Position numbers and translations under genes: made by a program. Positions 8,365-16,598 of a stretch of 64,000 nt of DNA are shown one piece after another (the stretch's first letter is position 1; each line of letters begins with the position of its first letter). The notes below the pieces were generated by a model that was not told where the DNA came from, did no database searches, and saw nothing but the letters and a program-made list of their open reading frames with translations. The DNA is from JAJXWB01 sp046349085 (GTDB lineage: Bacteria > Pseudomonadota > Alphaproteobacteria > Rhizobiales > Beijerinckiaceae): contig JAXMDA010000003.1 in the NCBI GenBank assembly GCA_046349085.1, positions 310,001 to 374,000 of the forward strand. The letters are read 5' to 3'.

Positions 8365-10893
8365 TCACAGCCAGAGCACCTTGCGGCGCAATTCGTAGTC
8401 GTTGCGGAGGTCGACCGAGGGGCCGACGTGGATGACGCGGCCGCGCTCCAGCGCCACGGTCGTGTCGGAGAGAGCAAGCGCGAGGTCGAGGTGATGGTCG
8501 ACGATAACGATCGCCACTTCCCGGCGCAGGCGATCGAAAGTCTCGAACAGCGTCTCGACCACGGCGGGCGCCAGCCCCTCGAAGGGCTCGTCGAGCAGGA
8601 GAATACGCACGTCGCCCGAGAGGGCGCGGGCGACAGCGAGCATCTGCTGCTCGCCGCCGGAAAGATAATCGGCAGGCGTATCGAGCCGTTCGCGCAGGCG
8701 CGGGAAATAGTCGAAGACGCGCGCTTCGTCCCAATGGACTCCCTGCCCCGTCATACGACGAAGGCGTCCGAGCTCGAGGTTCTGCGCCACGCTCATGCCG
8801 GCGAACAGGCCGCGTCCCTGCGGCACATAGCCGACGCCGTTGCGGGCGATGGCGGACGACGGAAGGCCGACGAGTTCGACGCCATTCAGTTTGATCGAGC
8901 CGCTGGAGGCCGGCGCGATTCCGGTCAGCGTCTTGAGCAGCGTCGACTTGCCGGCGCCATTGCGGCCGAGCAGCGCGACGATCTCGTTCTGGCGCACCGT
9001 AAGATCGACGCCGTTCAGGATATGGCTCTTGCCGTAGAATGTGTTGACGCCCTGGGCGATCAGCAACGGCGAAGCGCTTGCCGCCGTCTCGCGCGCCTTC
9101 GCCGCGACACTCGCCGCGCCGGAGCCGATATAGACTTCCTGCACCGCCTTGCTGGACCGCGCCGCCTCGACATCGCCATCCAGCAGCACCTGGCCATTGT
9201 TCATGACGGTCACGTGATCGGCGAGCTGGAAGACGCGGTCGATATCGTGTTCCACCAGCAGGACAGGCAGATCGCGCGAAATGCGCTTGATGATATTGCC
9301 GATGCGCTCGCGCTCGGCAGCGGAGAGGCCCGCGAGCGGTTCGTCGAGCAGCAGGATGCGCGGTTGGCTGGCGAGCGCGAGACCCATATCGAGCAAGCGC
9401 TGGCCCCCATAAGAGAGGGATCCGGCCTCGGCCTTTTCCATGCCGGCAAGGCCGAGATATCGCAGCATCTCCTGTGTGCGTTCATTGACCTGCGGGATGT
9501 CTTGCGCCGAGCGCCAGGAGTTGAAGCGCGCGGGATCACGCGCCTGCACGGCAAGGCGGATATTCTCCTCGACATCAAGCGCAGGAAACAGGTTGGTGAT
9601 CTGGAAGGAGCGGCCAATGCCGGCCCGCGCAATTTCTTCCGGCGCCATGCCCGCGATCGACTGTCCGAGCAGCGTCACCTGTCCCCTGTCCGGTATGTAG
9701 AGGCCCGACAGAAGATTGAAGGCCGTCGTCTTGCCCGCGCCGTTGGGGCCGATCAGCGCATGCAGCGTCCTGTCGGCGACCGTGATGTCGACATCCTGCA
9801 CGGCGCGCAGGCCGCCGAATGTCTTGACGATGCCCTGCGCCGCCAGCACCGGCCCAACGCTTTGGGCTTGTGGCAACAGAAAGGCTGGCAGCGGCATGTC
9901 TTCCGTGCGGCGGCCAGCCATGGCGGCGGCCTCGACCGTCTTCTTGCGGAAGGGCGCAAGCGCCGCGCCGATCACGCCGACGAGGCCGTTGGGCGAAAAG
10001 ACGATGAAGCCGACAAACAGCAGGCCGAACCAGAGCTGCCAGTTTTCCGTATAGATCGACAGGAATTCGCGAAACAGGACGAAGAACAGCGCGCCGATAG
10101 CAGGACCGACGAAGCTGCGCATTCCGCCGATGACCACCATGGCCAAGAGTTCGCCGGAGAAGGCGACCGAGATCGGATCGGCCGAAGTCATGCGGTTCTT
10201 GTAGAGAAGCAGCATGCCGGCGAAGCCGGTCAGCGTCGCCGACAGGACGAAGGCGACAAGCTTGTAGCGATTGGTCGGGTACCCCAGAAATCGCGCACGC
10301 TGCTCGTTCTCGCGGATGGCGACCAGCACGCTGCCGAGCGGCGAACGATGGAAGCGCCAGAGCGCAACCGCGATGGCGAAGGCGATGACCGCGACGAAGG
10401 CGTAATAGGCGCCGTTCGCCTCGAGGCTCGCGCCGGCAAGGCTCGGCCGACTGACGCCGCCGATGCCGTTCTCGCCGCCGGTGACCTCGGTCCAGCGGAA
10501 AGCGACCGTGTAGACCATGGCCGCGAAGGCGAGCGTCAGCAGCGAGAAATAGACGCCGCGGCGGCGCAGGATCAGCGCGCCGAGCAGCGCGGACAGGATG
10601 AGCACTGAGGCCAGGCCCGCCAGCACCGGCAGGACGAAGGAGCCTGGCGCCATGCGCAATTGCAGCAGCGCGGCAATATAGGCGGCAAGGCCGAACCATG
10701 CCCCATGCCCGAAGGAGACGAGGCCGGTATGGCCGACGAGAACGTTTAGCGCCATGCAAGCGATAGCGTAGACGACGACCTCCGTCGCCGATGTCGTTGT
10801 GAGACCAAGCAGGCCGAGGACGGCCGGCAGCACGGCGAGCACAGCCGCAATGGCTAGAAGTTGCGGCGGAAAGAGACGGCGCAGCGCGTCCAT
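8365..10893 (-). CDS. Liv-type ABC transporter: permease LivM fused to ATPases LivG and LivF
   Basis: 842 residues in a single reading frame holding three normally separate proteins. Residues 1-~320 are a LivM-type permease with several membrane segments. Residues ~348-590 are a LivG-type ATPase (Walker A GPNGAGKTT at ~382, signature LSYGGQ, Walker B LLLDEP). Residues ~608-842 are a LivF-type ATPase (Walker A LGRNGAGKST at ~642, signature LSGGEQ, Walker B ILLLDEP). With the LivH permease and binding protein encoded upstream it makes a complete high-affinity importer for amino acid-like or carboxylate solutes. The stop codon of LivH is 9 bp upstream. LivM-LivG fusions are common; the triple fusion is less so. 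The reading frame is continuous over all three parts. Confidence 0.92.
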   Translation of the reverse strand: MDALRRLFPPQLLAIAAVLAVLPAVLGLLGLTTTSATEVVVYAIACMALNVLVGHTGLVSFGHGAWFGLAAYIAALLQLRMAPGSFVLPVLAGLASVLILSALLGALILRRRGVYFSLLTLAFAAMVYTVAFRWTEVTGGENGIGGVSRPSLAGASLEANGAYYAFVAVIAFAIAVALWRFHRSPLGSVLVAIRENEQRARFLGYPTNRYKLVAFVLSATLTGFAGMLLLYKNRMTSADPISVAFSGELLAMVVIGGMRSFVGPAIGALFFVLFREFLSIYTENWQLWFGLLFVGFIVFSPNGLVGVIGAALAPFRKKTVEAAAMAGRRTEDMPLPAFLLPQAQSVGPVLAAQGIVKTFGGLRAVQDVDITVADRTLHALIGPNGAGKTTAFNLLSGLYIPDRGQVTLLGQSIAGMAPEEIARAGIGRSFQITNLFPALDVEENIRLAVQARDPARFNSWRSAQDIPQVNERTQEMLRYLGLAGMEKAEAGSLSYGGQRLLDMGLALASQPRILLLDEPLAGLSAAERERIGNIIKRISRDLPVLLVEHDIDRVFQLADHVTVMNNGQVLLDGDVEAARSSKAVQEVYIGSGAASVAAKARETAASASPLLIAQGVNTFYGKSHILNGVDLTVRQNEIVALLGRNGAGKSTLLKTLTGIAPASSGSIKLNGVELVGLPSSAIARNGVGYVPQGRGLFAGMSVAQNLELGRLRRMTGQGVHWDEARVFDYFPRLRERLDTPADYLSGGEQQMLAVARALSGDVRILLLDEPFEGLAPAVVETLFETFDRLRREVAIVIVDHHLDLALALSDTTVALERGRVIHVGPSVDLRNDYELRRKVLWL

Positions 10894-10902
10894 GCGGCCC
10901 GC

Positions 10903-11781
10903 CTATTCGAAGCGGGCGATGCGCTCGCCCAGCAGGCCGCGCGGACGCACGAGAAGGACGATCAGCATCAGCAGGTAGATGGCCGCAGTGGAGCCGGCTG
11001 AATAGCCGATTGCGATCATCACGCCCTTGACGAGCCCGACGAGCAGCGCCGCGATGACGACGCCCCAGAAGGAACCGAGGCCGCCAATGACCACCACGAC
11101 GAAGGCGGGCGTGATGATCTCGGCGCCCATGGCGGGATGGACGGCGTAAATCGGCGCGAGCAACACGCCCGCGAGCCCCGCAAGCCCGATGCCGAGGCCC
11201 GCGACAACGGCCATGTAGGGCTGCAGCGAAATGCCGAGCGCGCCGACCATGTCGGGGTTCTGCACGCCGGCGCGCACGACGCGCCCGAACGAGGTCTTTT
11301 GCAGCAGTAGCCACAGGCCGGCGACACAGAGGATGGCGATGGCGAGCAGGATGGTGCGGTAATAGGAATAGACGAAGTCCCCGATGAAGACCTGCCCCTT
11401 GAGATAGCTCGGAATGGAATAGGACAGCGGCGGCGCGCCGAAGATCATGCGCAACGCCTGTTCCGCCACCATTGCGAGACCGAAGGTCAATAAGAGCGAG
11501 AGAATGGGGTCGCTGCGATAGAAGCGGCGGAACAACGAACGCTCGATGACAATGCCGAGAATGCCGACAAGCGCGGGCGCGACCGCAAGCGAGCCGCCGA
11601 AACCGATATAGGGCGAGAGCACAAGCGTGAGATAGGCGCCGATCGCGAAGAAGGCGCCGTGCGCGAGATTGACCACGCCGCCGAGCGAGAAGATCAGCGA
11701 CAGGCCGAGCGCGATCAGCAGATAGTAGACCCCGTCGAGGAGCCCGTTGACGATCTGCTGCAGGAACAGGATTGCAGACAC
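10903..11781 (-). CDS. Liv-type ABC transporter permease (LivH family)
   Basis: 292 residues, full length for LivH, with about eight hydrophobic segments and the family motif GVVNLAHGAFFAIGAY near the N terminus. It partners with the fused LivM-LivG-LivF protein encoded 9 bp downstream and takes substrate from the binding protein encoded just upstream. The 79-bp gap to that upstream gene carries a strong stem-loop that probably lowers expression of the membrane parts relative to the binding protein. Confidence 0.92.
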   Translation of the reverse strand: MSAILFLQQIVNGLLDGVYYLLIALGLSLIFSLGGVVNLAHGAFFAIGAYLTLVLSPYIGFGGSLAVAPALVGILGIVIERSLFRRFYRSDPILSLLLTFGLAMVAEQALRMIFGAPPLSYSIPSYLKGQVFIGDFVYSYYRTILLAIAILCVAGLWLLLQKTSFGRVVRAGVQNPDMVGALGISLQPYMAVVAGLGIGLAGLAGVLLAPIYAVHPAMGAEIITPAFVVVVIGGLGSFWGVVIAALLVGLVKGVMIAIGYSAGSTAAIYLLMLIVLLVRPRGLLGERIARFE

Positions 11782-11825
11782 GGATTCCGGTCTCGTGCGC
11801 GCGAGCGAGATTAAAATCAGGCGAT

Positions 11826-11849
11826 GGCCGGCGCCCTCGAGCGCCGGCC
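11826..11849 (-). terminator. Stem-loop between binding-protein and permease genes (attenuator)
   Basis: GGCCGGCGC and GCGCCGGCC form a perfect 9-bp stem with a 6-nt loop, in the gap after the binding protein gene (stop at 11861). On the minus strand a short TTTTAAT run follows about 12 nt later, so it may act as a partial terminator or as an RNA 3' end protector. Such hairpins often give binding proteins higher levels than their permeases. Confidence 0.5.
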
Positions 11850-11860
11850 GTTGCCGCAGC

Positions 11861-13108
11861 TCAGCCAGCGAAGGTGCAGGAATTTTCTTCCTTCGTCGCG
11901 GCGATCGCCTCCAGCGGCTCGTCCGGTCCGGGAACTGCGGCGGACGAGGTGAAGATGTCCCACTGGTTTTTGATCTTGTCGGCGGGAATGGCCGTTACCG
12001 CGTACATTTCATGCATGAGCTGGTGATCGCTCGCACGGAAATACCCCTGCCGCGTCTTCAGCACGTCGAATTTCGCCCCCTTCTCGAAGTGCTCGACCAG
12101 CTTGACGGAATCAGTGGTCTTCAATTCGCGCATCGCGTCAGTCAGGATCTTCGTTGCGATGTAGTCGCCCCAGGCCTGGTTCTCCGGCGGCTTGCCGTAT
12201 TTCTTGGTGAAGGCGGCGACGAAGGCCTTCGAGCCGGGCGTCTCCAGAAGATGATGCCAGACGACCGGCCACGTGCCGACGAAATTGCCCTTGCCCGCAG
12301 CCCATGCGAGCGCCGTGTCGAAGCCGAAGCCGCCGACAGGAAACGTGAGGCCGAATTCGGAATATTGCTTGAGGAAGTTGGTGATCTGGTTGCCCGCGAG
12401 ATTGAGCACGACGAGGTCGGGCTTGGCGTTGCGGATCTTCAGCAGATAGGACGAGAAGTCCGTAGCGTCCGTCGGCACAAGCTCGTCGCCCGCGAACTTG
12501 CCGCCGTTGGCGCCCAGGAACCGGCGCGCGACGCCGATGAGATCGTGGCCGAACGCGTAGTCAGCCGTCAGCGAATACCAGCTCTTGTCCTTGATCAGTC
12601 CGTCCTTGAGGAAGGAGCGGCCGACCGACTTCACATACATCGAGTTCTGCGACTCCACGTGGAACATGAAGCGCTTGCAGTCCTTCCCCCGCAGCGCGTC
12701 GGAATTGGCGCCGGTGTTCACGAACATGGTCCTGTTGCGCTCGGCCACCTGCGCAATCGTCAATGCGGAGGCCGAGGAAATCTCGCCGACGATGCAGGCG
12801 ACCTTGTCACGCTCGATCATGCGCTCGGCCTTGGTCGACGCGGTCTGCGGATTGACGGAATCTTCTTTCAGAAGCTCGATCTTCCGGCCGTTGACGCCGC
12901 CTGCCGCATTGATCTCCTCGACCGCAAGATCGATCGCCATGACGGCATATTCGCCGAGCGGCCCGAGAAAGCCGGTGCGCGGCGTCAGGTGGCCGATGCG
13001 CAGCACGTCCGATTGCGCGCGCAGGATCGCCGGCGCGCCAATCAGCGTCGCCGCGCCGACCGCGCCCTGAATCAGACCGCGACGTGAAAGCTTGGAATCG
13101 ACAGCCAT
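11861..13108 (-). CDS. Liv-type ABC transporter substrate-binding protein, Tat signal
   Basis: 415 residues. The N terminus (KLSRRGLIQGAVGAATL) is a twin-arginine signal, so the protein is folded in the cytoplasm and exported to the periplasm. The mature part is a peripheral-binding type 1 protein of the branched-chain amino acid/urea/amide group (VLRIGHLTPRTG start, a GEISSASALT hinge region). The ATG has a strong GGGAGGAG ribosome site. It is the first gene of the minus-strand operon and lies divergent to a GntR regulator. The ligand is probably the precursor metabolised by the dehydrogenase/BKACE pair. Confidence 0.9.
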   Translation of the reverse strand: MAVDSKLSRRGLIQGAVGAATLIGAPAILRAQSDVLRIGHLTPRTGFLGPLGEYAVMAIDLAVEEINAAGGVNGRKIELLKEDSVNPQTASTKAERMIERDKVACIVGEISSASALTIAQVAERNRTMFVNTGANSDALRGKDCKRFMFHVESQNSMYVKSVGRSFLKDGLIKDKSWYSLTADYAFGHDLIGVARRFLGANGGKFAGDELVPTDATDFSSYLLKIRNAKPDLVVLNLAGNQITNFLKQYSEFGLTFPVGGFGFDTALAWAAGKGNFVGTWPVVWHHLLETPGSKAFVAAFTKKYGKPPENQAWGDYIATKILTDAMRELKTTDSVKLVEHFEKGAKFDVLKTRQGYFRASDHQLMHEMYAVTAIPADKIKNQWDIFTSSAAVPGPDEPLEAIAATKEENSCTFAG

Positions 13109-13184
13109 GTTGCTCCTCCCGTTGCGCCGCGTTTCGCGGTCTTCCGGTCAGCGGAGTCTCACGCAATGCCGCGCGCCCGTTGCC

Positions 13185-13200
13185 GTGATCTGTGATCACA
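13185..13200. promoter_or_regulatory. Inverted repeat, candidate GntR operator
   Basis: GTGATC-TGT-GATCAC (13185-13199) is a perfect inverted repeat and it overlaps the 10-bp palindrome TGTGATCACA (13191-13200). It lies in the divergent gap between the binding-protein gene and the GntR gene, which is where a local FCD-type GntR repressor normally binds to control both directions. A CRP-type site is less likely because the half-site spacing is wrong. Confidence 0.5.
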
Positions 13201-13254
13201 GTTATGCTGGCCGAGAAGCAAGGACTTGTCCAGCATGTTTTCGGAAGCGCCCGA

Positions 13255-13953
13255 ATGAATGAGATGACGTTCGAGCAGTTTGCCCCGCTGGACCGGCAGA
13301 CGCTGGGAGCGCGCGCCTATACGCAGATCGCCGACCTGATGATTTCAGGCAAGCTCGCGCCCGGCGAGAAACTGCCGCTGCGCACCACCGCCGATGCGTT
13401 CGGCGTCTCCATGACGCCCGTGCGCGAGGCGGTCGCACGGCTCGTATCCGACGGGGCGTTGGAGACGATGCCGAACCGCGCGATACGCGTGCCGATCATG
13501 AGCGTCTCGCAATTCCGCGATCTGACCAGCGCGCGTATCGCTATCGAAGGCCATGCGGCGGCGGAGGCCGCGCGCAGCCGATCGGAGGACGACATCGCGC
13601 GGCTGCGCGAAGCGGACCGCGCTTTCGGCGCGCAGCGGCGCCTGCGCAGACCCGACCTCGCGCGGGCTATGGAGCTCAACAAGGAGTTCCACTTCGCGCT
13701 CTATGCTGCCGCCGGTTCGGCGGTGCTTATGGACATCATCCGCTCGCTCTGGCTGAAGGCAGGTCCGGTTCTCAATCTCGACCTGCGCGCCAACAAGGAC
13801 CGCATCGCCACGTCGCGCGCTGTAGAATTTCACGGCGCAGCGCTCGCTGCCGTGATAGCGCGAAAGCCCGGCGCCGCTCGCGACGCCATTGCCGAAGATA
13901 TTGCGACAGCCGCCGATTTCATTCTCGCGCATGGCCGGCTCATCGAAAGCTAG
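13255..13953 (+). CDS. GntR-family transcriptional regulator, FCD subfamily
   Basis: 232 residues from the ATG at 13255, chosen because GGAAG lies 7 bp upstream; in-frame GTG 13192 would place the candidate operator inside the gene. Residues ~10-75 are the winged helix (RAYTQIADLMISGKL, then FGVSMTPVREAVARL, the recognition helix). The rest is an all-helical FCD ligand domain with the metal-binding pattern of an Asp/His set (ELNKEFHFALY, EFHGAAL). FCD regulators usually sense the carboxylate handled by the neighbouring enzymes. It is followed 23 bp later by an SDR gene and faces the BKACE/Liv operon, which it most likely controls. Confidence 0.88.
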   Translation: MNEMTFEQFAPLDRQTLGARAYTQIADLMISGKLAPGEKLPLRTTADAFGVSMTPVREAVARLVSDGALETMPNRAIRVPIMSVSQFRDLTSARIAIEGHAAAEAARSRSEDDIARLREADRAFGAQRRLRRPDLARAMELNKEFHFALYAAAGSAVLMDIIRSLWLKAGPVLNLDLRANKDRIATSRAVEFHGAALAAVIARKPGAARDAIAEDIATAADFILAHGRLIES

Positions 13954-13976
13954 CGCTCTCTCTTCACTTCGGAGAC

Positions 13977-14756
13977 ATGATGGATCTCGCAATCGCCAAC
14001 CTTCGCGTCCTCGTCACGGCCGGCGCCAATGGCATCGGGTTAGAGATCGCGCGCAGTTTCGTGCAGGAAGGCGCGCAGGTGCATGTCTGTGACATCGACC
14101 GCGAGGCCCTTGGTCGGCTGGCGCAGAGCGATCCGAAGCTCACATGGTCTGTCTGCGACGTCGCAGATCGCGCCAGCGTCGCGCGCCTGTTTGAGGAGGC
14201 GCTCCAAGCGCTCGGCGGGCTCGATGTACTCGTCAACAATGCCGGCGTCGCTGGCCCCACGGGCCGCGCCGAAGAGATCAACCCGGAGGATTGGGACCGC
14301 TGCATCTCGACGTGCCTGACAAGCCAGTTTAATTGCGCACGGCTCGCCATCCCGCATCTGCGGCAAAGTCCCAACGCCTCGATCGTCAATCTGTCTTCGG
14401 CCGCAGGCAAGTTCGGATTCGCGTTGCGGACGCCCTATTCCGCCGCCAAATGGGGCGTGATCGGCTTCACCAAGTCGCTGTCGATCGAACTCGGGCCGGA
14501 CAATATTCGCGTCAATGCGATCCTGCCGGGTCTGGTGGCCGGCGACCGCCAGCGTCGTGTGCTGGAGGCCAAGGCGCAGCAGCGCGGGATTTCCTTCCGC
14601 GAGATGGAGGAGACTGCCTTCTCCTTCACCTCAATCAAGGAATACGTCACGCCGCAGCAAATCGCCGACCAGATTGTCTTCATGGCGAGCCCACGGGGCC
14701 GCACGATCTCCGGCCAGGCGATCGCGATCTGTGGCGATACGCGAATGCTCGGCTGA
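13977..14756 (+). CDS. SDR-family oxidoreductase
   Basis: 259 residues, classical short-chain dehydrogenase length. Cofactor motif VTAGANGIGLEIA (a TGxxxGxG variant with Ala in place of the first Gly), structural VNNAGVAG, catalytic YSAAK and Ser in VNLSSAAGK are all present. CDIDREAL after the second strand (an Asp at the beta2 end) favours NAD(H). The start ATG at 13977 follows GGAG. It is co-transcribed with the GntR regulator and probably oxidises a hydroxyl group on the substrate imported by the Liv transporter or an intermediate of that pathway. Confidence 0.88.
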   Translation: MMDLAIANLRVLVTAGANGIGLEIARSFVQEGAQVHVCDIDREALGRLAQSDPKLTWSVCDVADRASVARLFEEALQALGGLDVLVNNAGVAGPTGRAEEINPEDWDRCISTCLTSQFNCARLAIPHLRQSPNASIVNLSSAAGKFGFALRTPYSAAKWGVIGFTKSLSIELGPDNIRVNAILPGLVAGDRQRRVLEAKAQQRGISFREMEETAFSFTSIKEYVTPQQIADQIVFMASPRGRTISGQAIAICGDTRMLG

Positions 14757-14908
14757 CGTTGCCAAAGCCGGCAACCGTTGCTGAACGTCCGCTGGCCGCT
14801 TGCGGCCCCGTGGCGGCTAATGGCGCAAGGCGGTCGGCGCGTCGGGCGTGTTCGATATCTTATTATCGGCGCTCGCATCCAGCATGGCTACAGCGCCGCG
14901 CTGGGCGT

Positions 14909-15196
14909 TCAACCGGCTTCGCGCGTGACAGCGAGAGCCGCGCGGCGAATTGCTGGCGCCGCGACGATCACGATCGGCGCCATCACTAGCCACGAAATGA
15001 GCCAGCTGCGCAGCCACGTCGCGATGAAAGCGTCGGCCGCAGTTGCAGACAGGCTGGCGATGAGTGTAGCGACACCCGACGTCAGCCCGGACTGCAGGAT
15101 GGCGAATACGAAATGGCTGTAGCTTCGCCTATTTGTCACGGCGCGTTGTCTCACGGCGTACGGGCGTCGACCTGCGCCCCACCAGGCGTCGATCAC
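14909..15196 (-). CDS. Small membrane protein, DUF2798-like
   Basis: Up to 95 residues with two hydrophobic segments (FVFAILQSGLTSGVATLIASL and WLISWLVMAPIVIVAAPAI), the pattern I associate with DUF2798 proteins of unknown role. The GTG at 15196 overlaps the cyanase stop (GTGA), which suggests translational coupling; another GTG at 15139 would give a 76-residue product that begins exactly where the family homology seems to start. It is the last gene of the cyanate operon and is convergent with the SDR gene. Confidence 0.6.
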   Translation of the reverse strand: MIDAWWGAGRRPYAVRQRAVTNRRSYSHFVFAILQSGLTSGVATLIASLSATAADAFIATWLRSWLISWLVMAPIVIVAAPAIRRAALAVTREAG

Positions 15197-15681
15197 TCTT
15201 CCTTGAAGCCGTATTCCGGCGTGCCTTGCGTCGCGCCGTAATACTTGTACGGCAGGAACTTGCCGGACATGGTGATTTTGACGCGATCGCCCTTTGGGTT
15301 CGGCAGGCGCTCCATCTGCATGTCAAAGTCGATCGCCGACATGATGCCGTCGCCGTATTCCTCCTCGATCAACGCCTTCCATGCGGGGCCATTGACCATG
15401 ACCAGTTCGTAGAAGCGATAGATCAGCGGATCGGTCGGCGGCATGGGCGTGCCCTGGCCGCGATAGGGCACTTCGTTGAGCATGCGCTCTTCCGTCGCGC
15501 TCAGGCCGAACAGTTCGGCCGCCTTCTTGGCGAGCGGCTTGACCAGCTTCATCTGACCGAGCAGGGCGCCGACAAGCAGCACGTCGGACATGCCGCCGAT
15601 CTCGCCGCAGATATATTTCCAGCTCCAGCCCTTGTCGCGCTTGATGTCGAGAATCTTCTCGGTGAGTTGCTCGCGTTTCAT
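15193..15681 (-). CDS. cynS: Cyanase (cyanate hydratase)
   Basis: 162 residues from the ATG at 15681, chosen for its AGGAG ribosome site; E. coli CynS has 156. Cyanase is a homodecamer that converts cyanate and bicarbonate to ammonia and CO2 via carbamate. The catalytic residues are all present with the right spacing: Arg89, Glu92 and Ser115 (E. coli Arg96, Glu99, Ser122), in LIYRFYE and GDGIMSAIDF. An N-terminal helical domain precedes the catalytic domain. It follows the ABC ATPase gene by 14 bp, so uptake and hydrolysis of cyanate are co-expressed. Confidence 0.95.
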   Translation of the reverse strand: MKREQLTEKILDIKRDKGWSWKYICGEIGGMSDVLLVGALLGQMKLVKPLAKKAAELFGLSATEERMLNEVPYRGQGTPMPPTDPLIYRFYELVMVNGPAWKALIEEEYGDGIMSAIDFDMQMERLPNPKGDRVKITMSGKFLPYKYYGATQGTPEYGFKEE

Positions 15682-15695
15682 CTTCTTCTCCTGTT

Positions 15696-16592
15696 TCACA
15701 CGGACTTCAGGCGGCGCGCCGGCTGCTCGACGTCGGCCTCGGCGAGCGCGACGGGATCGACCACCGGCGGATGGCGCCGATCGTAGCCGGCAGGCGCGGC
15801 GTCGCGAAATGTGCGCGAGCGTTCGACAAGGAAGTCGATCAGGTGATTGCGCACGGGATAGAAGGACGGGTGCTTGTGCAGGTCGAGGCGTTTGCGGTCG
15901 CGTGGCAGCGGATTGCGCACGATCTCGGCGACAACGGCCTGCGGTCCGTTCGTCATCAGGACGATCTTGTCAGCGAGGAAGATCGCCTCGTCGACGTCGT
16001 GCGTGATCATGAAGGCCGTCTGTCCGGTCTCGACGCAGATCCTGCGCACCTCGTCCTGCAACGTGCCGCGCGTCAAAGCGTCGAGCGCGGAGAAGGGCTC
16101 GTCCATCAGCAGGATCTTCGGCTCGATCGAGAGGGCCCTGGCGATGCCGACGCGCTGCTTCATACCGCCCGACAGTTCCGACGGCTTCTTGGCTTCGGCG
16201 CCGGAGAGGCCGACCAGCGCGATGAACTTGCGCGCATGATCGGCGATCTCGGCGCGGCTCCAGTCTGGCCAGCGGGAGGCCACGGCATACGATACGTTGC
16301 CGAGGACCGTGCGCCACGGCAGCAGCGCATGGCTCTGGAACACGACCGCGCGATCGAGCGACGGTCCGTCGACCGCCTTGCCGTCGACGATCACGACGCC
16401 GTCATCGGGCTTGTCGAGCCCTGCAAGAATGTTGAGAACCGTCGTCTTGCCGCAACCGGAGTGACCGACGATGCAGACGAATTCGCCGCGCCCGACGGAA
16501 AGCCAGAGATCCTCGAACACCGTCGTCCGATCGCCGCCGGCGGCGGGATAACGACGCGCGATCGACTCGAAGGAGATGAAGCGGTCGGTCAC
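15696..16592 (-). CDS. ABC transporter ATPase, cyanate/nitrate/sulfonate type
   Basis: 298 residues. Walker A GHSGCGKTT, Q-loop FQSHALLPW, signature ELSGGMKQR, Walker B ILLMDEPFSALD and the His switch ITHDVDEA place it in the NrtD/CynD/SsuB group. The C-terminal ~50 residues beyond the core are Arg/His-rich. It couples ATP hydrolysis to transport through the permease encoded 6 bp upstream. Cyanate is the likely substrate given cynS directly downstream, but nitrate- or sulfonate-like solutes cannot be excluded by sequence. Confidence 0.92.
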   Translation of the reverse strand: MTDRFISFESIARRYPAAGGDRTTVFEDLWLSVGRGEFVCIVGHSGCGKTTVLNILAGLDKPDDGVVIVDGKAVDGPSLDRAVVFQSHALLPWRTVLGNVSYAVASRWPDWSRAEIADHARKFIALVGLSGAEAKKPSELSGGMKQRVGIARALSIEPKILLMDEPFSALDALTRGTLQDEVRRICVETGQTAFMITHDVDEAIFLADKIVLMTNGPQAVVAEIVRNPLPRDRKRLDLHKHPSFYPVRNHLIDFLVERSRTFRDAAPAGYDRRHPPVVDPVALAEADVEQPARRLKSV

Positions 16593-16598
16593 GTGCGA

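Noticed and set aside
8155..10608. 817-residue open frame on the plus strand
   Set aside because: It lies entirely antisense to the fused ABC transporter gene and has the Arg/His/Asp-rich composition of a mirror frame in GC-rich coding DNA.
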